Shown in pieces: positions 8,832-17,391 of a DNA stretch of 30,359 bases (position 1 is its first letter; each line of letters opens with the position of its first letter). The stretch covers positions 1 through 30,359 of IMG/VR virus record IMGVR_UViG_3300035034_001804, one strand, 5' to 3'. This DNA comes from a virus. The notes beneath the pieces were generated by a model. It was not told where the DNA came from. It saw only the letters and a program-made list of their open reading frames with translations, and did no database searches. Position numbers and translations under genes: made by a program.

Positions 8832-8840
8832 TGTAAATAT
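8832..8840 (-). promoter_or_regulatory. Putative late promoter box (variant) upstream of portal
   Basis: The minus strand reads ATATTTACA, with one difference from the shared ATATTTATA, 31 nt before the portal start. It follows the terminase stop by under 30 nt. Confidence 0.4.
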
Positions 8841-8858
8841 GTCAAGTTATTGACTTGT

Positions 8859-11800
8859 TTATCTTGAACCACTAAATAACCACATATACTTACCCTTAGG
8901 GTCTTGCATATTCTTAGCTACAGTGTGACTAAAGTTAGGTTGTTTCGTGGTTAATTTCTTCCTTCTATCTTTTTTTGATGTAAAACCATTACGTCTATAT
9001 TCCTCATTACTAACTTCACCCTTATTAACCATCCAACCAGATAACATAGCCTTACTTTTCTCTTTAGATTCGTTTAATTTTTTAAATGAGTATTCAGCAA
9101 CCCATAAAGCATAAGCTAGAGCCATAAGTAAATCATCATGATACCCATCCATGTGGTCGGCCCTACCGTTTTTAAATACAAACGTTCTCATCTCTGAGGT
9201 TAGTCTTCTAGACCTAACTTTTACGCCATTCATCCTGACCATCATTTCTAGATGACTTACAATAGGCGCTCTGAGACCAGCGCCTACATTAAAACCTGGG
9301 AATTTACCTTCATCAGAATAATTCTTTGGGGTTCTACTCTTCTTTTCTAGAGGTTTGCTTGAACTGTCGGCGTAGTATAAATTAGGTGTACCCAAATCTA
9401 ATAAACGGTTAATAGTACCAACACCCCAACCACCAGTAATATCTACAACCACCAATGCATCATATATTCTACCATATTCATTAACCAAATCACCTAATAA
9501 GTCTGGTCTCAATTTACCTTTATATTCCATAACTTGAGTCATGGTATTAAAATCTATAATGACTATAGTTGAAGAATCTTCTCCATCACCTCTAGCAACA
9601 TCAGCAGATAAAATATATTGACGTCCCTCTTTAGGTTCCTCCCATATCCAAATTTCTTTTTCATCACCAGAAATAAATTCAGGTTCAATAACATTCTCCT
9701 TTTCTTGCATTGTGATGTATTTATCGTCAATAACAGCACCACCAGAACCAATAAAAGATACATCAAGCTCTTGAGCAATCATCTTTTTATCGTTGTTCAT
9801 ACCACGACACATTTCACGATACCAACTAGATTCAGGTTTATAACCTTTCTGTAACATTTTGTCGTAGTGTTCGTGGATAGCTCTAACACTTTCCTCAGAA
9901 TCACCCTCTTTCGTAAACTTAACCTCTTCTATAATATCATCATCATCATCTTCATTAATCCAACGCAGGTCTTTGTTATATCTAGGGTCTTGATACCACT
10001 TCATTTCAATAACATGAAAATCGTTATCACCACTCATAGCCTGTTCATAGGTTTTGTAGTATAACGAATCCATACCGTTAGGTGTAGAAACCAAAGAAGC
10101 TCTACCACCAGTGTTGTGACTAATAAGACCATTAGAAATAAATGAATTTGTTTCAGGTACGTGTAAATCGTAAGTATAATCTTCAGATTTTTCAATATCC
10201 ACTATCTCATCAATATAAAATGATTCGTTATATTTAACTTGGGATAATAGATAAGTTAATAAATCACTATTTGGTATTATTTCTATTAATTTATATAATG
10301 AATGATAAGTTAACCTTTCATATTTAGACTCCCAAAACCTATCTAAAAATCTAACTTTATATTTAGGTAGATTATGTTCCTTAAGTAAATTAGAAATTAA
10401 CTCTTTATTTATTAATACATACCTACTATTATCAACTTTATTTAGTAAATATTCATAGTTATTTTGTTTTCTACCCATTCTAAACCCAATTTCCTCATAA
10501 AATCTAAGGGCGTTTATAGAATAGATTTTTAAATTGTAAATAATACAAACGTGGTCTTTATTTTTGATTATTGAAGATTCACTTGTTTTATATTTATTTT
10601 TCTTTACATGAGAAATTATACCAAAATTCAATAATAATGTATGTAATGTTTTAATTAATTTTTTAGATGTGCTAGAATATTTAATATCTTTAATAGTTGA
10701 CATTCCATCACTATCAAACATACCTTGTAAAAAGGCTTTAATAACACTCTTGGGCATCTTCAATAAAGCTAAGGGGATTTCTTTATCCCTAGCGTTATGT
10801 TTATTTAATCCAAACGATTCAAACCAAGAAACTAATTCAGTTGAATAAAATTGAAAATGTCTATCATCAACTTGAGTGAAACCATTACCTAAATCAGCTT
10901 CATCATTTAATAAAAACTCTTGAATTCTTTTATCTGTATTAGTTATTGTAATACCTCTAGAAGTGAAGTTACCTTCAGCTACAAACAACCCTAATAAATA
11001 ACAAAAATTTAAATTAGATTCCAAATTTGTTGGAATATTCACAGGTTTATTATTAGGTGTTTTTTCAAAGTTGAACTCAAACTTACTTGACTTACCAAAA
11101 TAATTTTGATTATATTGTATAATCGGTTTATCGCCAACTTCCAATTTATTCATTCTAACCCATTTTTCAGAATTGTTTCTATTAACTAGAATAGGGTGTT
11201 TCCAACTACCTTCCAATTCAATACCTAATTTAGTTTTTATTTTAAATGTTTCCCCATATTCACTAACGAATGTTTGTGTAGCGTCTACAATTACACCATC
11301 TTTATTACAAACTCTATGAGGTGTTTTTAAATCACTAAACCCTAATATATCTTTCTCAGTTACTAACTCATCCATACTTACTAACCCACCTTCGGTTAAT
11401 ATTAAACTATCTTTCTTAAGACAACCTAAAGCCGTCAAAGCTGTACCAAAAACAATAGCACCGTTTTCGATAAACGCCGCCTCATCCATAATTAACCAAG
11501 TAGGTGTAAACCCCCTTAATGCGTTTTTAGATGTAGCAACAGCCCTAATTCTACTACCATTAGGTAATTTAAGTTCTTTTTTAGACTCAGTTGAATAAAT
11601 CTTTTTATTTTCTTTTTCTTCAGTACCATAATACTCAGACCCCCATGCCCATCTAGGGAATTGATTAACAAAATCTTTAATCTTATCAAGGAATTCAAAG
11701 GCCATATCTTGCTTATTTGCAAGAATTAGAATAGCCTCTGGGTTATTAGGGTCAGCGAATATAGCTTTTACTGCGGCATAAGCAGCTGTTGTTGTAGATA

Positions 11801-12002
11801 CACCAGCCTGTCTAGGTTTAGTAACCATAGTGAACCTGTGATTTTTATAGGCTTTTATAATATCTCTTTGTTTAGGGAATAGTTTGAACGGAACAAACCC
11901 TTCTTTTGTTTTATCAAAGGTTTTTAAATATTCGGTAATTGCATAACATGGGTCGACTAAACACTTAGTATACTCACTTAAAATTTCATTTCCAGTTAAC
12001 AT
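8859..12002 (-). CDS. 17: Terminase large subunit, gp17-like, interrupted by an intein
   Basis: This is the DNA-packaging motor ATPase and nuclease. The 1047-residue precursor has extein residues 1-193 and 631-1047, together 610 residues, the same length as T4 gp17. The ATPase shows a Walker A-like KPRQAGVST (62-70), Walker B LIMDEA (170-175) and, after splicing, motif III in STPNG (639-643). The RNase H-fold nuclease shows SADVARGDGEDS near residue 800, VVVDITGGWG near 850 and HDDLLMALAYALW near 957, supplying the metal-binding Asp residues. The intein lies between Walker B and motif III. The start is 11 nt from a late-type box and follows the terminator at 12041-12066. All core motifs are intact. 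Confidence 0.95.
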   Translation of the reverse strand: MLTGNEILSEYTKCLVDPCYAITEYLKTFDKTKEGFVPFKLFPKQRDIIKAYKNHRFTMVTKPRQAGVSTTTAAYAAVKAIFADPNNPEAILILANKQDMAFEFLDKIKDFVNQFPRWAWGSEYYGTEEKENKKIYSTESKKELKLPNGSRIRAVATSKNALRGFTPTWLIMDEAAFIENGAIVFGTALTALGCLKKDSLILTEGGLVSMDELVTEKDILGFSDLKTPHRVCNKDGVIVDATQTFVSEYGETFKIKTKLGIELEGSWKHPILVNRNNSEKWVRMNKLEVGDKPIIQYNQNYFGKSSKFEFNFEKTPNNKPVNIPTNLESNLNFCYLLGLFVAEGNFTSRGITITNTDKRIQEFLLNDEADLGNGFTQVDDRHFQFYSTELVSWFESFGLNKHNARDKEIPLALLKMPKSVIKAFLQGMFDSDGMSTIKDIKYSSTSKKLIKTLHTLLLNFGIISHVKKNKYKTSESSIIKNKDHVCIIYNLKIYSINALRFYEEIGFRMGRKQNNYEYLLNKVDNSRYVLINKELISNLLKEHNLPKYKVRFLDRFWESKYERLTYHSLYKLIEIIPNSDLLTYLLSQVKYNESFYIDEIVDIEKSEDYTYDLHVPETNSFISNGLISHNTGGRASLVSTPNGMDSLYYKTYEQAMSGDNDFHVIEMKWYQDPRYNKDLRWINEDDDDDIIEEVKFTKEGDSEESVRAIHEHYDKMLQKGYKPESSWYREMCRGMNNDKKMIAQELDVSFIGSGGAVIDDKYITMQEKENVIEPEFISGDEKEIWIWEEPKEGRQYILSADVARGDGEDSSTIVIIDFNTMTQVMEYKGKLRPDLLGDLVNEYGRIYDALVVVDITGGWGVGTINRLLDLGTPNLYYADSSSKPLEKKSRTPKNYSDEGKFPGFNVGAGLRAPIVSHLEMMVRMNGVKVRSRRLTSEMRTFVFKNGRADHMDGYHDDLLMALAYALWVAEYSFKKLNESKEKSKAMLSGWMVNKGEVSNEEYRRNGFTSKKDRRKKLTTKQPNFSHTVAKNMQDPKGKYMWLFSGSR
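10113..11423 (-). mobile_element. Intein with LAGLIDADG endonuclease inside terminase
   Basis: This is a 437-residue insertion, precursor residues 194-630. It begins with Cys (TGT at 11421-11423) in CLKKDSLILTEGG. It has a block B-like GSWKHPI and two LAGLIDADG helices, LLGLFVAEG and LQGMFDSDG. It ends LISHN (Asn codon 10113-10115) before Thr +1. The spliced host junction reads TALG-TGGRASLVSTPNG, continuous with gp17 motif III. The C-terminal splicing block is EDYTYDLHVPETNSFISNG. It is a class 1 intein and looks functional. Confidence 0.93.
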
Positions 12003-12013
12003 CTATCTTTCTA

Positions 12014-12022
12014 TATAAATAT
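12014..12022 (-). promoter_or_regulatory. Putative late promoter box upstream of terminase
   Basis: The minus strand reads ATATTTATA, 11 nt from the terminase ATG and just after the terminator of the preceding operon. Confidence 0.55.
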
Positions 12023-12040
12023 GCTAAACTTATCTAAAAT

Positions 12041-12066
12041 AAAAAGAGCGCTTATTAGCGCCCTTT
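12041..12066 (-). terminator. Rho-independent terminator ending the 16236-12087 operon
   Basis: On the minus strand AAAGGGCGCT pairs with AGCGCTCTTT (one G-T pair) around an AATA loop and is followed by T5. It sits about 20 nt after the stop of the 410-residue gene. Confidence 0.85.
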
Positions 12067-12086
12067 ATTCTTAATTTTATAGAACT

Positions 12087-13319
12087 TTAGTTATTAAACC
12101 AAGTTCCACTATCTAAATTATCTAAATCCTCTGGACCTAAAAATTCATCATCACTTATTCTATCTACCACATTGTCGAACTCGTCATCTCTTAATTCGTC
12201 TTTAACATCATTCAACATATCATTGACAATAGCCTTACCCTTTCTTGAACCCATAAGGATTTCTCTGAAACAATCATTAAACTTCTCAGGTGGTAATGAG
12301 ACCAAATCAACAAACACGTGATGCTTTAATTTATAGTCGTCACTAGGTAACGCATCCAAGAATTTTTCCCATAAAGGTGGACCTAATCTCATATCCCAAG
12401 TCTCAGCAGACATAAAGTCGGCTTTATCGATAACAAACTGGGCTATCTTAGGGTCTTTAGGTAGGCTGTGATAAGCTAACACTTCCATTAGACCCTTGAC
12501 CATCTCATGTATCAATACAGGTAAGCAAATGGCTTGAGCTTTTATCTTTGGTACATCATTTTCAGTCTTAGGGAATTCAACATTAACTAAACCACCTATC
12601 ATTCTAGGTTTAGTATCATCTTGAACCATATACATGTAATCTGCACTAGACATTAATTTAGAATATAAACTAGGTAGTACAGGTTCCATATCTTGTAGGT
12701 CCTCGTCAATAAGATTAAACATATGATTAACCTTCTTGGCTGAACCTTGTATTAAAGCATTAACCATTCTACGTTTGTAAACTTCTTTATTAGCTTGGAC
12801 TAACTCATCATGGCTATCAAATTCAATGTCAGTTGATGGGTTCATCTTAATCTTAGTTTTATCGAGATTTAAAGTGAAATCTGTTGTTAAATCAGCTTCA
12901 ATAACTAAATCACCTTCATCAACGTCAAAGTCTTCCATAATCATCTCCTTAGCTTTTTGAATTAACTCATCTTTGTGAGACTCTTCTAAATCGATTATTT
13001 TCAACATCAAATCTCTTTGACCTTTAGTAACCTCATTGACATTAATTTCATCTACGCCATGGTGTCTTTTAAACCTTTTTAAAACATCAGAAAATCTCTT
13101 AGACATCATCTTTTCTTCAAAATGCATTTCATCATCTTCTGGAAAAGCTGGGTGATTACCCAAAGAATGTTTACGCTCCCTAAGTTGCTTAGCTAGAGTA
13201 GGGTCCATTCTTTCATTATGATTATCATCATATTTTATACGACTCTCATTTAACTTACTTTCACCGTCAGCTTTTTTTAAAGACCTGATAGCTAAAAGTT
13301 TTATCCTTTTATTATCCAT
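12087..13319 (-). CDS. Hypothetical, probably virion-associated protein (410 aa)
   Basis: This is an unrecognised soluble protein. The N-terminal 100 residues are charged and contain SKLNES and EINVNE motifs. The middle (about 200-330) is more globular and hydrophobic, with LPVLIHEMVKGLMEVLAYHS, which resembles a buried helix pair. It has HExxK but not the HExxH of zinc proteases, so a peptidase is not supported. The C-terminus is acidic. Its ATG overlaps the preceding stop (TAATG), so it is translationally coupled to the 119-residue gene. It is the last gene before the terminator and the terminase unit. Confidence 0.8.
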   Translation of the reverse strand: MDNKRIKLLAIRSLKKADGESKLNESRIKYDDNHNERMDPTLAKQLRERKHSLGNHPAFPEDDEMHFEEKMMSKRFSDVLKRFKRHHGVDEINVNEVTKGQRDLMLKIIDLEESHKDELIQKAKEMIMEDFDVDEGDLVIEADLTTDFTLNLDKTKIKMNPSTDIEFDSHDELVQANKEVYKRRMVNALIQGSAKKVNHMFNLIDEDLQDMEPVLPSLYSKLMSSADYMYMVQDDTKPRMIGGLVNVEFPKTENDVPKIKAQAICLPVLIHEMVKGLMEVLAYHSLPKDPKIAQFVIDKADFMSAETWDMRLGPPLWEKFLDALPSDDYKLKHHVFVDLVSLPPEKFNDCFREILMGSRKGKAIVNDMLNDVKDELRDDEFDNVVDRISDDEFLGPEDLDNLDSGTWFNN

Positions 13320-13678
13320 TATTTTTTGTTTTTAAAGTAGTTTATTAATTCACTCTTTTTTATTCTAGGGTTAACAGATTCAGAAATATTTTCATTTATA
13401 TTAACCTTAGGTGATGTGCTTTGACCTAAACTTTCTAAGAACTTATTAAAAGCTTCATTTTTAACGCCGTACTCAATGGCCCTATCATCAGCATCTGAAT
13501 ATAATGAATCCACTTCATTATCTTCGTTTTCTTCACCCTTACTTTCGTTTTGAGTTACCTTAACAGTGTCACCGTCTTCAACAGCTTTTTCTAATTCTGG
13601 GCTAATATCTTCTAAGCTATCTTTAGTAACTGAGTATGTAACACCCTCTTCTTCAATTTTTTTTCTTAATTTATTCAT
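13319..13678 (-). CDS. Hypothetical acidic protein (119 aa)
   Basis: This small protein is rich in Glu, Asp, Ser and Asn with a Lys-rich C-terminus (RIKKSELINYFKNKK). It contains NINENISES and QNESKGE, matching the NE-S motif seen in several neighbours, so it may be a processed internal protein. It overlaps both neighbours (8 nt upstream, TAATG downstream), which fixes it in the operon. No domain is recognised. Confidence 0.75.
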   Translation of the reverse strand: MNKLRKKIEEEGVTYSVTKDSLEDISPELEKAVEDGDTVKVTQNESKGEENEDNEVDSLYSDADDRAIEYGVKNEAFNKFLESLGQSTSPKVNINENISESVNPRIKKSELINYFKNKK

Positions 13679-14078
13679 CGTCGTCTGTATTTTCTAATTC
13701 CATTTCGACATCTTTCTCGTAAAGCTTGTCTACTACGTCTTTTATTGGCATCCCAAATGGGAATATTACTCTATCTTCTGGGTACTCGTCTAGGCCGTCA
13801 ATATTTTGCCAACCTAAAGGTATTATACCATCCATAGAGTCGTACATTGAGAATAGTTCGTTGTCTTGTGCTACATGTAACTCAAAATCAACGGCTATTT
13901 TACCTACTTTCAATATCATACCATCAAATGGTGGTTTTGGATTACCGTTTGCTGGGTAAGAATCCCATTCCTCACCGTCCACTGATTCTATATCGTCACT
14001 AAATATAAATTCATAGAAAAACATGTCCCTATAACTGGCACCTATTTTATGTATGTATATTAGATATAACTCTTCCAT
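13671..14078 (-). CDS. Hypothetical acidic protein (135 aa)
   Basis: This is an unrecognised compact acidic protein. It starts with hydrophobic EELYLIYIHKIG. About residues 60-80 (GMILKVGKIAVDFELHVAQ) look like beta strands. It ends in an acidic tail (ELENTDDDE). Its ATG overlaps the preceding stop as TAATG, and its end overlaps the 119-residue gene by 8 nt. It lacks the NE-S motifs of its neighbours. Confidence 0.75.
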   Translation of the reverse strand: MEELYLIYIHKIGASYRDMFFYEFIFSDDIESVDGEEWDSYPANGNPKPPFDGMILKVGKIAVDFELHVAQDNELFSMYDSMDGIIPLGWQNIDGLDEYPEDRVIFPFGMPIKDVVDKLYEKDVEMELENTDDDE

Positions 14079-15082
14079 TAAAATTCTTTAATCTCTGGTT
14101 TATTACCGTTAGTAAAACTAGGGTTACTGTGGTTATCTGGTTCACCATATTTAGAAACGTTAATCATATATTGTTTACCGTTATCTAAAATATCTGTTGT
14201 GTACAAGTAAACATAAGGTTCATCTTCTTCTGATGGTTTACTAACAACTTGACCGCTATTCGTAAAGTTAACGCCGTTAAATCTTTTACCTTTAATATCA
14301 AAGGTTAAAGTAACACTATTACCATCACTACTAAAATTACTAGAATCTATGAATTTAACACTAGTTGCATCAGCCTTTGGTTGAGGGTCTGGTAACTGTT
14401 CAGGGATTATTCTCCAAGGTTTAGACCTTCTGTTAGGCTTAGTCTTAGGTTCGGTTTTAGGCTTAGTTTGAGGCTCAGGTTGAGTTGTCATCATCTCAAA
14501 CTCATCTATAAAATTTTCTTTTAACATATTTTTAATTTTATCTTTAAAAACATCGGTTCCTTTCTTAGACTCATTAGTTGAGTACTTATTTTCTTCCATA
14601 CCACCGTTACCAACACCTAAAGTAGAATCGGCAAAAACAGTTTTCTTGTTATCACCTTCTTCCATATCTATATCGTCTAAATCTAACCCACCTTCACTAT
14701 CGACATCATCATCTTCTACTTCAGGTTCATTATCATCATCAGACTCATCATCAATTGTATCAGTAGACGATGATTTTACTTTTTGAATGATATCAGATTG
14801 GTCCTCACTATCCATTTTACCTGAATTAGTAGCCGATAAAACAGAGTTTATTGCAAACTTCTCTAAATCATAATCAGGTTCAGCTAGGTCATCCGTATAA
14901 CTTCTAAGGCTTTGACCTAATTTACCAGATAACTGTTGTATGTATTTTTCAGGGTTTTCATCTTCGTCAGCTTCAACACCCGCATCAAAAGGTTCTTCAT
15001 CAAAAGGTTTATCAGAAGGTTCTTCTGCGCTAGGTTCTGGCATCTCTTCAGAAGAGCTATCGTCAGGAATAGAAGAACCCAT
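14078..15082 (-). CDS. Acidic low-complexity protein (334 aa), probably the C-terminal part of a frameshift fusion
   Basis: From the ATG at 15080-15082 the product is 334 residues. Residues 1-160 are Ser/Asp/Glu-rich, with a STNESKKG motif near 170 and a PEPQTKPKTEPKTKP Pro/Lys/Thr linker near 205. The last 110 residues look like a beta-sandwich (TSVKFIDSSN, SVTLTFDIKGKRF, YVYLYTTDI). The frame is open upstream of this ATG, back through the A10 run at 15148-15157, where it is -1 relative to the 282-residue gene. A fused product would be about 637 residues. No clear ribosome site precedes the internal ATG. Function unknown; a virion or decoration role is plausible from its late operon. Confidence 0.75.
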   Translation of the reverse strand: MGSSIPDDSSSEEMPEPSAEEPSDKPFDEEPFDAGVEADEDENPEKYIQQLSGKLGQSLRSYTDDLAEPDYDLEKFAINSVLSATNSGKMDSEDQSDIIQKVKSSSTDTIDDESDDDNEPEVEDDDVDSEGGLDLDDIDMEEGDNKKTVFADSTLGVGNGGMEENKYSTNESKKGTDVFKDKIKNMLKENFIDEFEMMTTQPEPQTKPKTEPKTKPNRRSKPWRIIPEQLPDPQPKADATSVKFIDSSNFSSDGNSVTLTFDIKGKRFNGVNFTNSGQVVSKPSEEDEPYVYLYTTDILDNGKQYMINVSKYGEPDNHSNPSFTNGNKPEIKEF

Positions 15083-15141
15083 CTCATTAGCTTCTGGCTC
15101 AGGAGATGGGTCATCAAGTTTTAACTTATATTTAGTTTCAG

Positions 15142-15990
15142 CTATGCTTTTTTTTTTGAATTACCTTCACCTTTAATAATGTTATTAATAGCTGTAGTAA
15201 TCTTAAGGCCATTTGTAGACTCACCTATCATTTCAAGAATGATAGCGTCAATAGCTTTTTCACTTTCACTTAATTCAACATTTTCCTCTGCGTCAGAATC
15301 AGAGTATTTTTTTTCTTTATCAGAATCCCACTTTTTATCAAGCGTATCAAATAAATCTTTTTTCTCTTTATCAGAAAGCTTACCAAAGTCTTCTGGTTCG
15401 TGACCCATTTTCTTTAGCTCAGCGTTGAATAGTTTTTTATACTCATCATCTTTTTCAGCTTTTTCATTGATGCTGTCACCATATTCTTTAACGGTGTCAT
15501 TATCAGAAGCAATTTCTTCGTCATGACCTTCATTACCACCCATAGTCTTAACAGTACCAAGTGGCGTGTCAGGTTGACTAGGTTTAGGGCTTTCCGAATA
15601 ACAATCAGAGTTTTCGTTTAGTAAGCTGTCATTTTTTAATACGTTGATAGAATCTTTTTTACCTAAAGCTTCGTTAAGACTGATAAACTTAAGGTTTAAT
15701 TGTTTAGTCGCTTGAGAGTAACTATCATAAGCCTTATCAGTTTTATTCTTTAGACCACCGATGTAATTAAAATCCTCGGCGATTAAGTTTTCAGATTTAT
15801 CAGTTACTTTAATAAAATATTTATGGTTCTCTCTAACAATACCATAAATTTTACCATCAGGACCTTTCTTAGTTAATTCAACGACAGAAGTTTTAGTGTC
15901 TTCATTAATAGGTGCCATTCCCATTAACCCTCTCATTCTTTTTATTTGGTCATTACCTTTTAAACTAGTTGGTCTAATATTATTTTTCAT
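15142..15990 (-). CDS. Hypothetical virion-associated protein (282 aa), upstream partner of A10 frameshift
   Basis: Residues 1-110 seem globular (YGIVRENHKYFIKVTD and EDFNYIGGLKNKTDKAYDSY). The remainder is acidic and low in complexity, with a helical patch, AIDAIILEMIGES, near 255. It carries four NE motifs (PINE, SLNE, LLNE, SINE). It ends NSKKKA-stop, with the three Lys codons and part of the next codon forming an A10 run. Slipping -1 there enters the open frame of the next gene. It starts 15 nt after the 76-residue gene. Confidence 0.78.
   Translation of the reverse strand: MKNNIRPTSLKGNDQIKRMRGLMGMAPINEDTKTSVVELTKKGPDGKIYGIVRENHKYFIKVTDKSENLIAEDFNYIGGLKNKTDKAYDSYSQATKQLNLKFISLNEALGKKDSINVLKNDSLLNENSDCYSESPKPSQPDTPLGTVKTMGGNEGHDEEIASDNDTVKEYGDSINEKAEKDDEYKKLFNAELKKMGHEPEDFGKLSDKEKKDLFDTLDKKWDSDKEKKYSDSDAEENVELSESEKAIDAIILEMIGESTNGLKITTAINNIIKGEGNSKKKA
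15148..15157 (-). promoter_or_regulatory. A10 slippery run joining two frames
   Basis: The minus strand reads TCA AAA AAA AAA GCA TAG in the upstream frame. A -1 shift gives AAA-AGC-ATA-GCT and stays open for 356 codons to 14078. In the downstream frame a stop (15161-15163) lies just before the run, so that frame only becomes open at the A10. Confidence 0.6.
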
Positions 15991-16005
15991 TATTTGTTTT
16001 GTTTT

Positions 16006-16236
16006 TTATCCGTTTATTACTTTAGGTGGTATCATTTTCTTATAACCTATTACAAAAGTATTAGCCGTTGAACTTATTGTTTTGACTAATATATCTAAAG
16101 TTACACCTGCAATCAATCCGACTTCTGTGCCATTAATAGTAGGCGTAGTAGCGCTAGATGCGTACACTTTAATATAAACATACTCATCAAAATTAGCATC
16201 AGCCGCAGGGTGAATTACTTGCTCAAGATTTCTCAT
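16006..16236 (-). CDS. Small hypothetical protein (76 aa), first gene of late operon
   Basis: This is an unrecognised 76-residue protein, hydrophobic and beta-rich in character (YVYIKVYASSATTP, LIAGVTLDILVKT, TFVIGYKKM), with no signal peptide. Size and composition would suit a head decoration or neck protein, but there is no sequence support for that. It starts 17 nt from a late-type box. Its codons 4-8 form one arm of a 13-bp inverted repeat whose other arm is upstream of the promoter. Confidence 0.75.
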   Translation of the reverse strand: MRNLEQVIHPAADANFDEYVYIKVYASSATTPTINGTEVGLIAGVTLDILVKTISSTANTFVIGYKKMIPPKVING

Positions 16237-16300
16237 TATTATACCTTTTACTATATAAATATATGAAAATATATTAAAATCAATATTTTGAGCAAGTAAT
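16214..16300. repeat. 13-bp inverted repeat enclosing a late promoter and a start codon
   Basis: The + strand arms ATTACTTGCTCAA (16214-16226) and TTGAGCAAGTAAT (16288-16300) are exact reverse complements, 61 nt apart. The promoter box at 16254-16262 and the ATG at 16234-16236 lie between them. RNA that reads through from thymidylate synthase would contain both arms. RNA from the late box would contain only the coding arm. Confidence 0.7.
16254..16262 (-). promoter_or_regulatory. Putative late promoter box of the virion-protein operon
   Basis: The minus strand reads ATATTTATA, 17 nt before the ATG of the 76-residue gene. It drives the coupled operon that ends at the 12041-12066 terminator. 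Confidence 0.55.
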
Positions 16301-16325
16301 GTAACCTTAGACCCTTATAATTGTA

Positions 16326-17387
16326 TTAATTGGATAAAGGAGCTTTAATTGTAGAATGACTTTCGTAACCATTTAGAGTAAAATCTCCAAACCCTAAATT
16401 GTCAATATCAAATGAGTCGTTTATTGTGACACTAGGTAAATCGAAAGGGATTCTTGTTACCAACTCATTTGCTTGAGTAATGTGGTTACTATATAAATGG
16501 ACATCACCTAAGCTACCAATCAACTCTTCAGGTACCATATTAACTTCCTTACTTAATAGAAGTAATAATAATGCATAAGAAGCAATATTAAAGGGTAAGC
16601 CCAAAAATGTATCAACTGAACGTTGATTCCATTTTAATGAAATTGCTCTAGTAGGAACGTTATTCTCGTCACAAAACCTAATCAAGTCCTCAACTGGCGC
16701 AAGATTAATGTCTGCTACATTATTACCAAGGTACCCTATCCTCTCTTTATCACTTAATTCTCTAGTATACGCTTGAAAACCATAATGACATGGCGGTAAT
16801 GTCATATCACCAATATCACTTACATTCCAAGCGTTAACCATAAGCCTCCTAGAGTCTGGGTTTGTTTTAAGATTATGTATTAAATCTTTTATTTGGTCAA
16901 TGTTTTCATCACCCCACTTTCTCCACTGGCCACCATATATGGGTCCTAACTCTCCATATTTCTTAGCGAAATCATTGTCCGTTTTTATTTTATTAAGAAA
17001 CTCTTTCTGAGTTAATAAAAAGGACGGTGCTTTACCGTCACCTTTTAAAAAACAGTCAATTTCCCTTAGTTCAGATTTTTCAGTATAGGTGTCTTTAATG
17101 CCTCTAACCCATCCTTTGTAGGCATCGCCGTTCCAAATATTACAACCGTTATCAACTAAATACCTTATGTTAGTATCACCCTTTAGGAACCATATTAACT
17201 CTGTTACTAAAATCCTAAATGGCATTTTCTTGGTTGTCAACAGAGGGAAACCGTCAGCCATATTATGCCTTATCTCTCGACCAAAAACAGACTTGGTTCC
17301 AGTTCCAGTTCTATCACCTTTTTCTCTACCGTTAACGAAAATGTCATTAATTAAGTCTATGTATTCGTAATCTATTCTATTGTTCAT
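16326..17387 (-). CDS. thyA: Thymidylate synthase (ThyA type)
   Basis: This enzyme makes dTMP from dUMP with methylene-tetrahydrofolate, supplying nucleotides for phage DNA replication. The 353 residues contain the folate/dUMP site GDRTGTGTKS near 24-33, LGPIYGGQWRKWG, the catalytic Cys in LPPCHYGFQ near residue 200, the DSRRLMVNAWN Arg motif, QRSVDTFLGLPFNIASYALLL and GDVHLYSNHI. It is longer than bacterial ThyA (264 in E. coli) because of an insert at about 85-140, as seen in many ThyA proteins, and extra residues after the Cys loop. All catalytic residues are present. It is the last of three genes transcribed from the host-type promoter at 18009-18039, so it is probably expressed early or in the middle period. 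No clear terminator follows. Confidence 0.97.
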   Translation of the reverse strand: MNNRIDYEYIDLINDIFVNGREKGDRTGTGTKSVFGREIRHNMADGFPLLTTKKMPFRILVTELIWFLKGDTNIRYLVDNGCNIWNGDAYKGWVRGIKDTYTEKSELREIDCFLKGDGKAPSFLLTQKEFLNKIKTDNDFAKKYGELGPIYGGQWRKWGDENIDQIKDLIHNLKTNPDSRRLMVNAWNVSDIGDMTLPPCHYGFQAYTRELSDKERIGYLGNNVADINLAPVEDLIRFCDENNVPTRAISLKWNQRSVDTFLGLPFNIASYALLLLLLSKEVNMVPEELIGSLGDVHLYSNHITQANELVTRIPFDLPSVTINDSFDIDNLGFGDFTLNGYESHSTIKAPLSN

Positions 17388-17391
17388 ATTT

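Noticed and set aside
8844-8860. Hairpin CAAGT-CAATA-ACTTG after the terminase gene as a terminator
   Set aside because: The stem is 5 bp, AT-rich and has no T tail.
12500-12620. HEMVK in the 410-aa protein as a zinc protease motif
   Set aside because: The second His of HExxH is absent and no downstream metal ligand pattern is visible.
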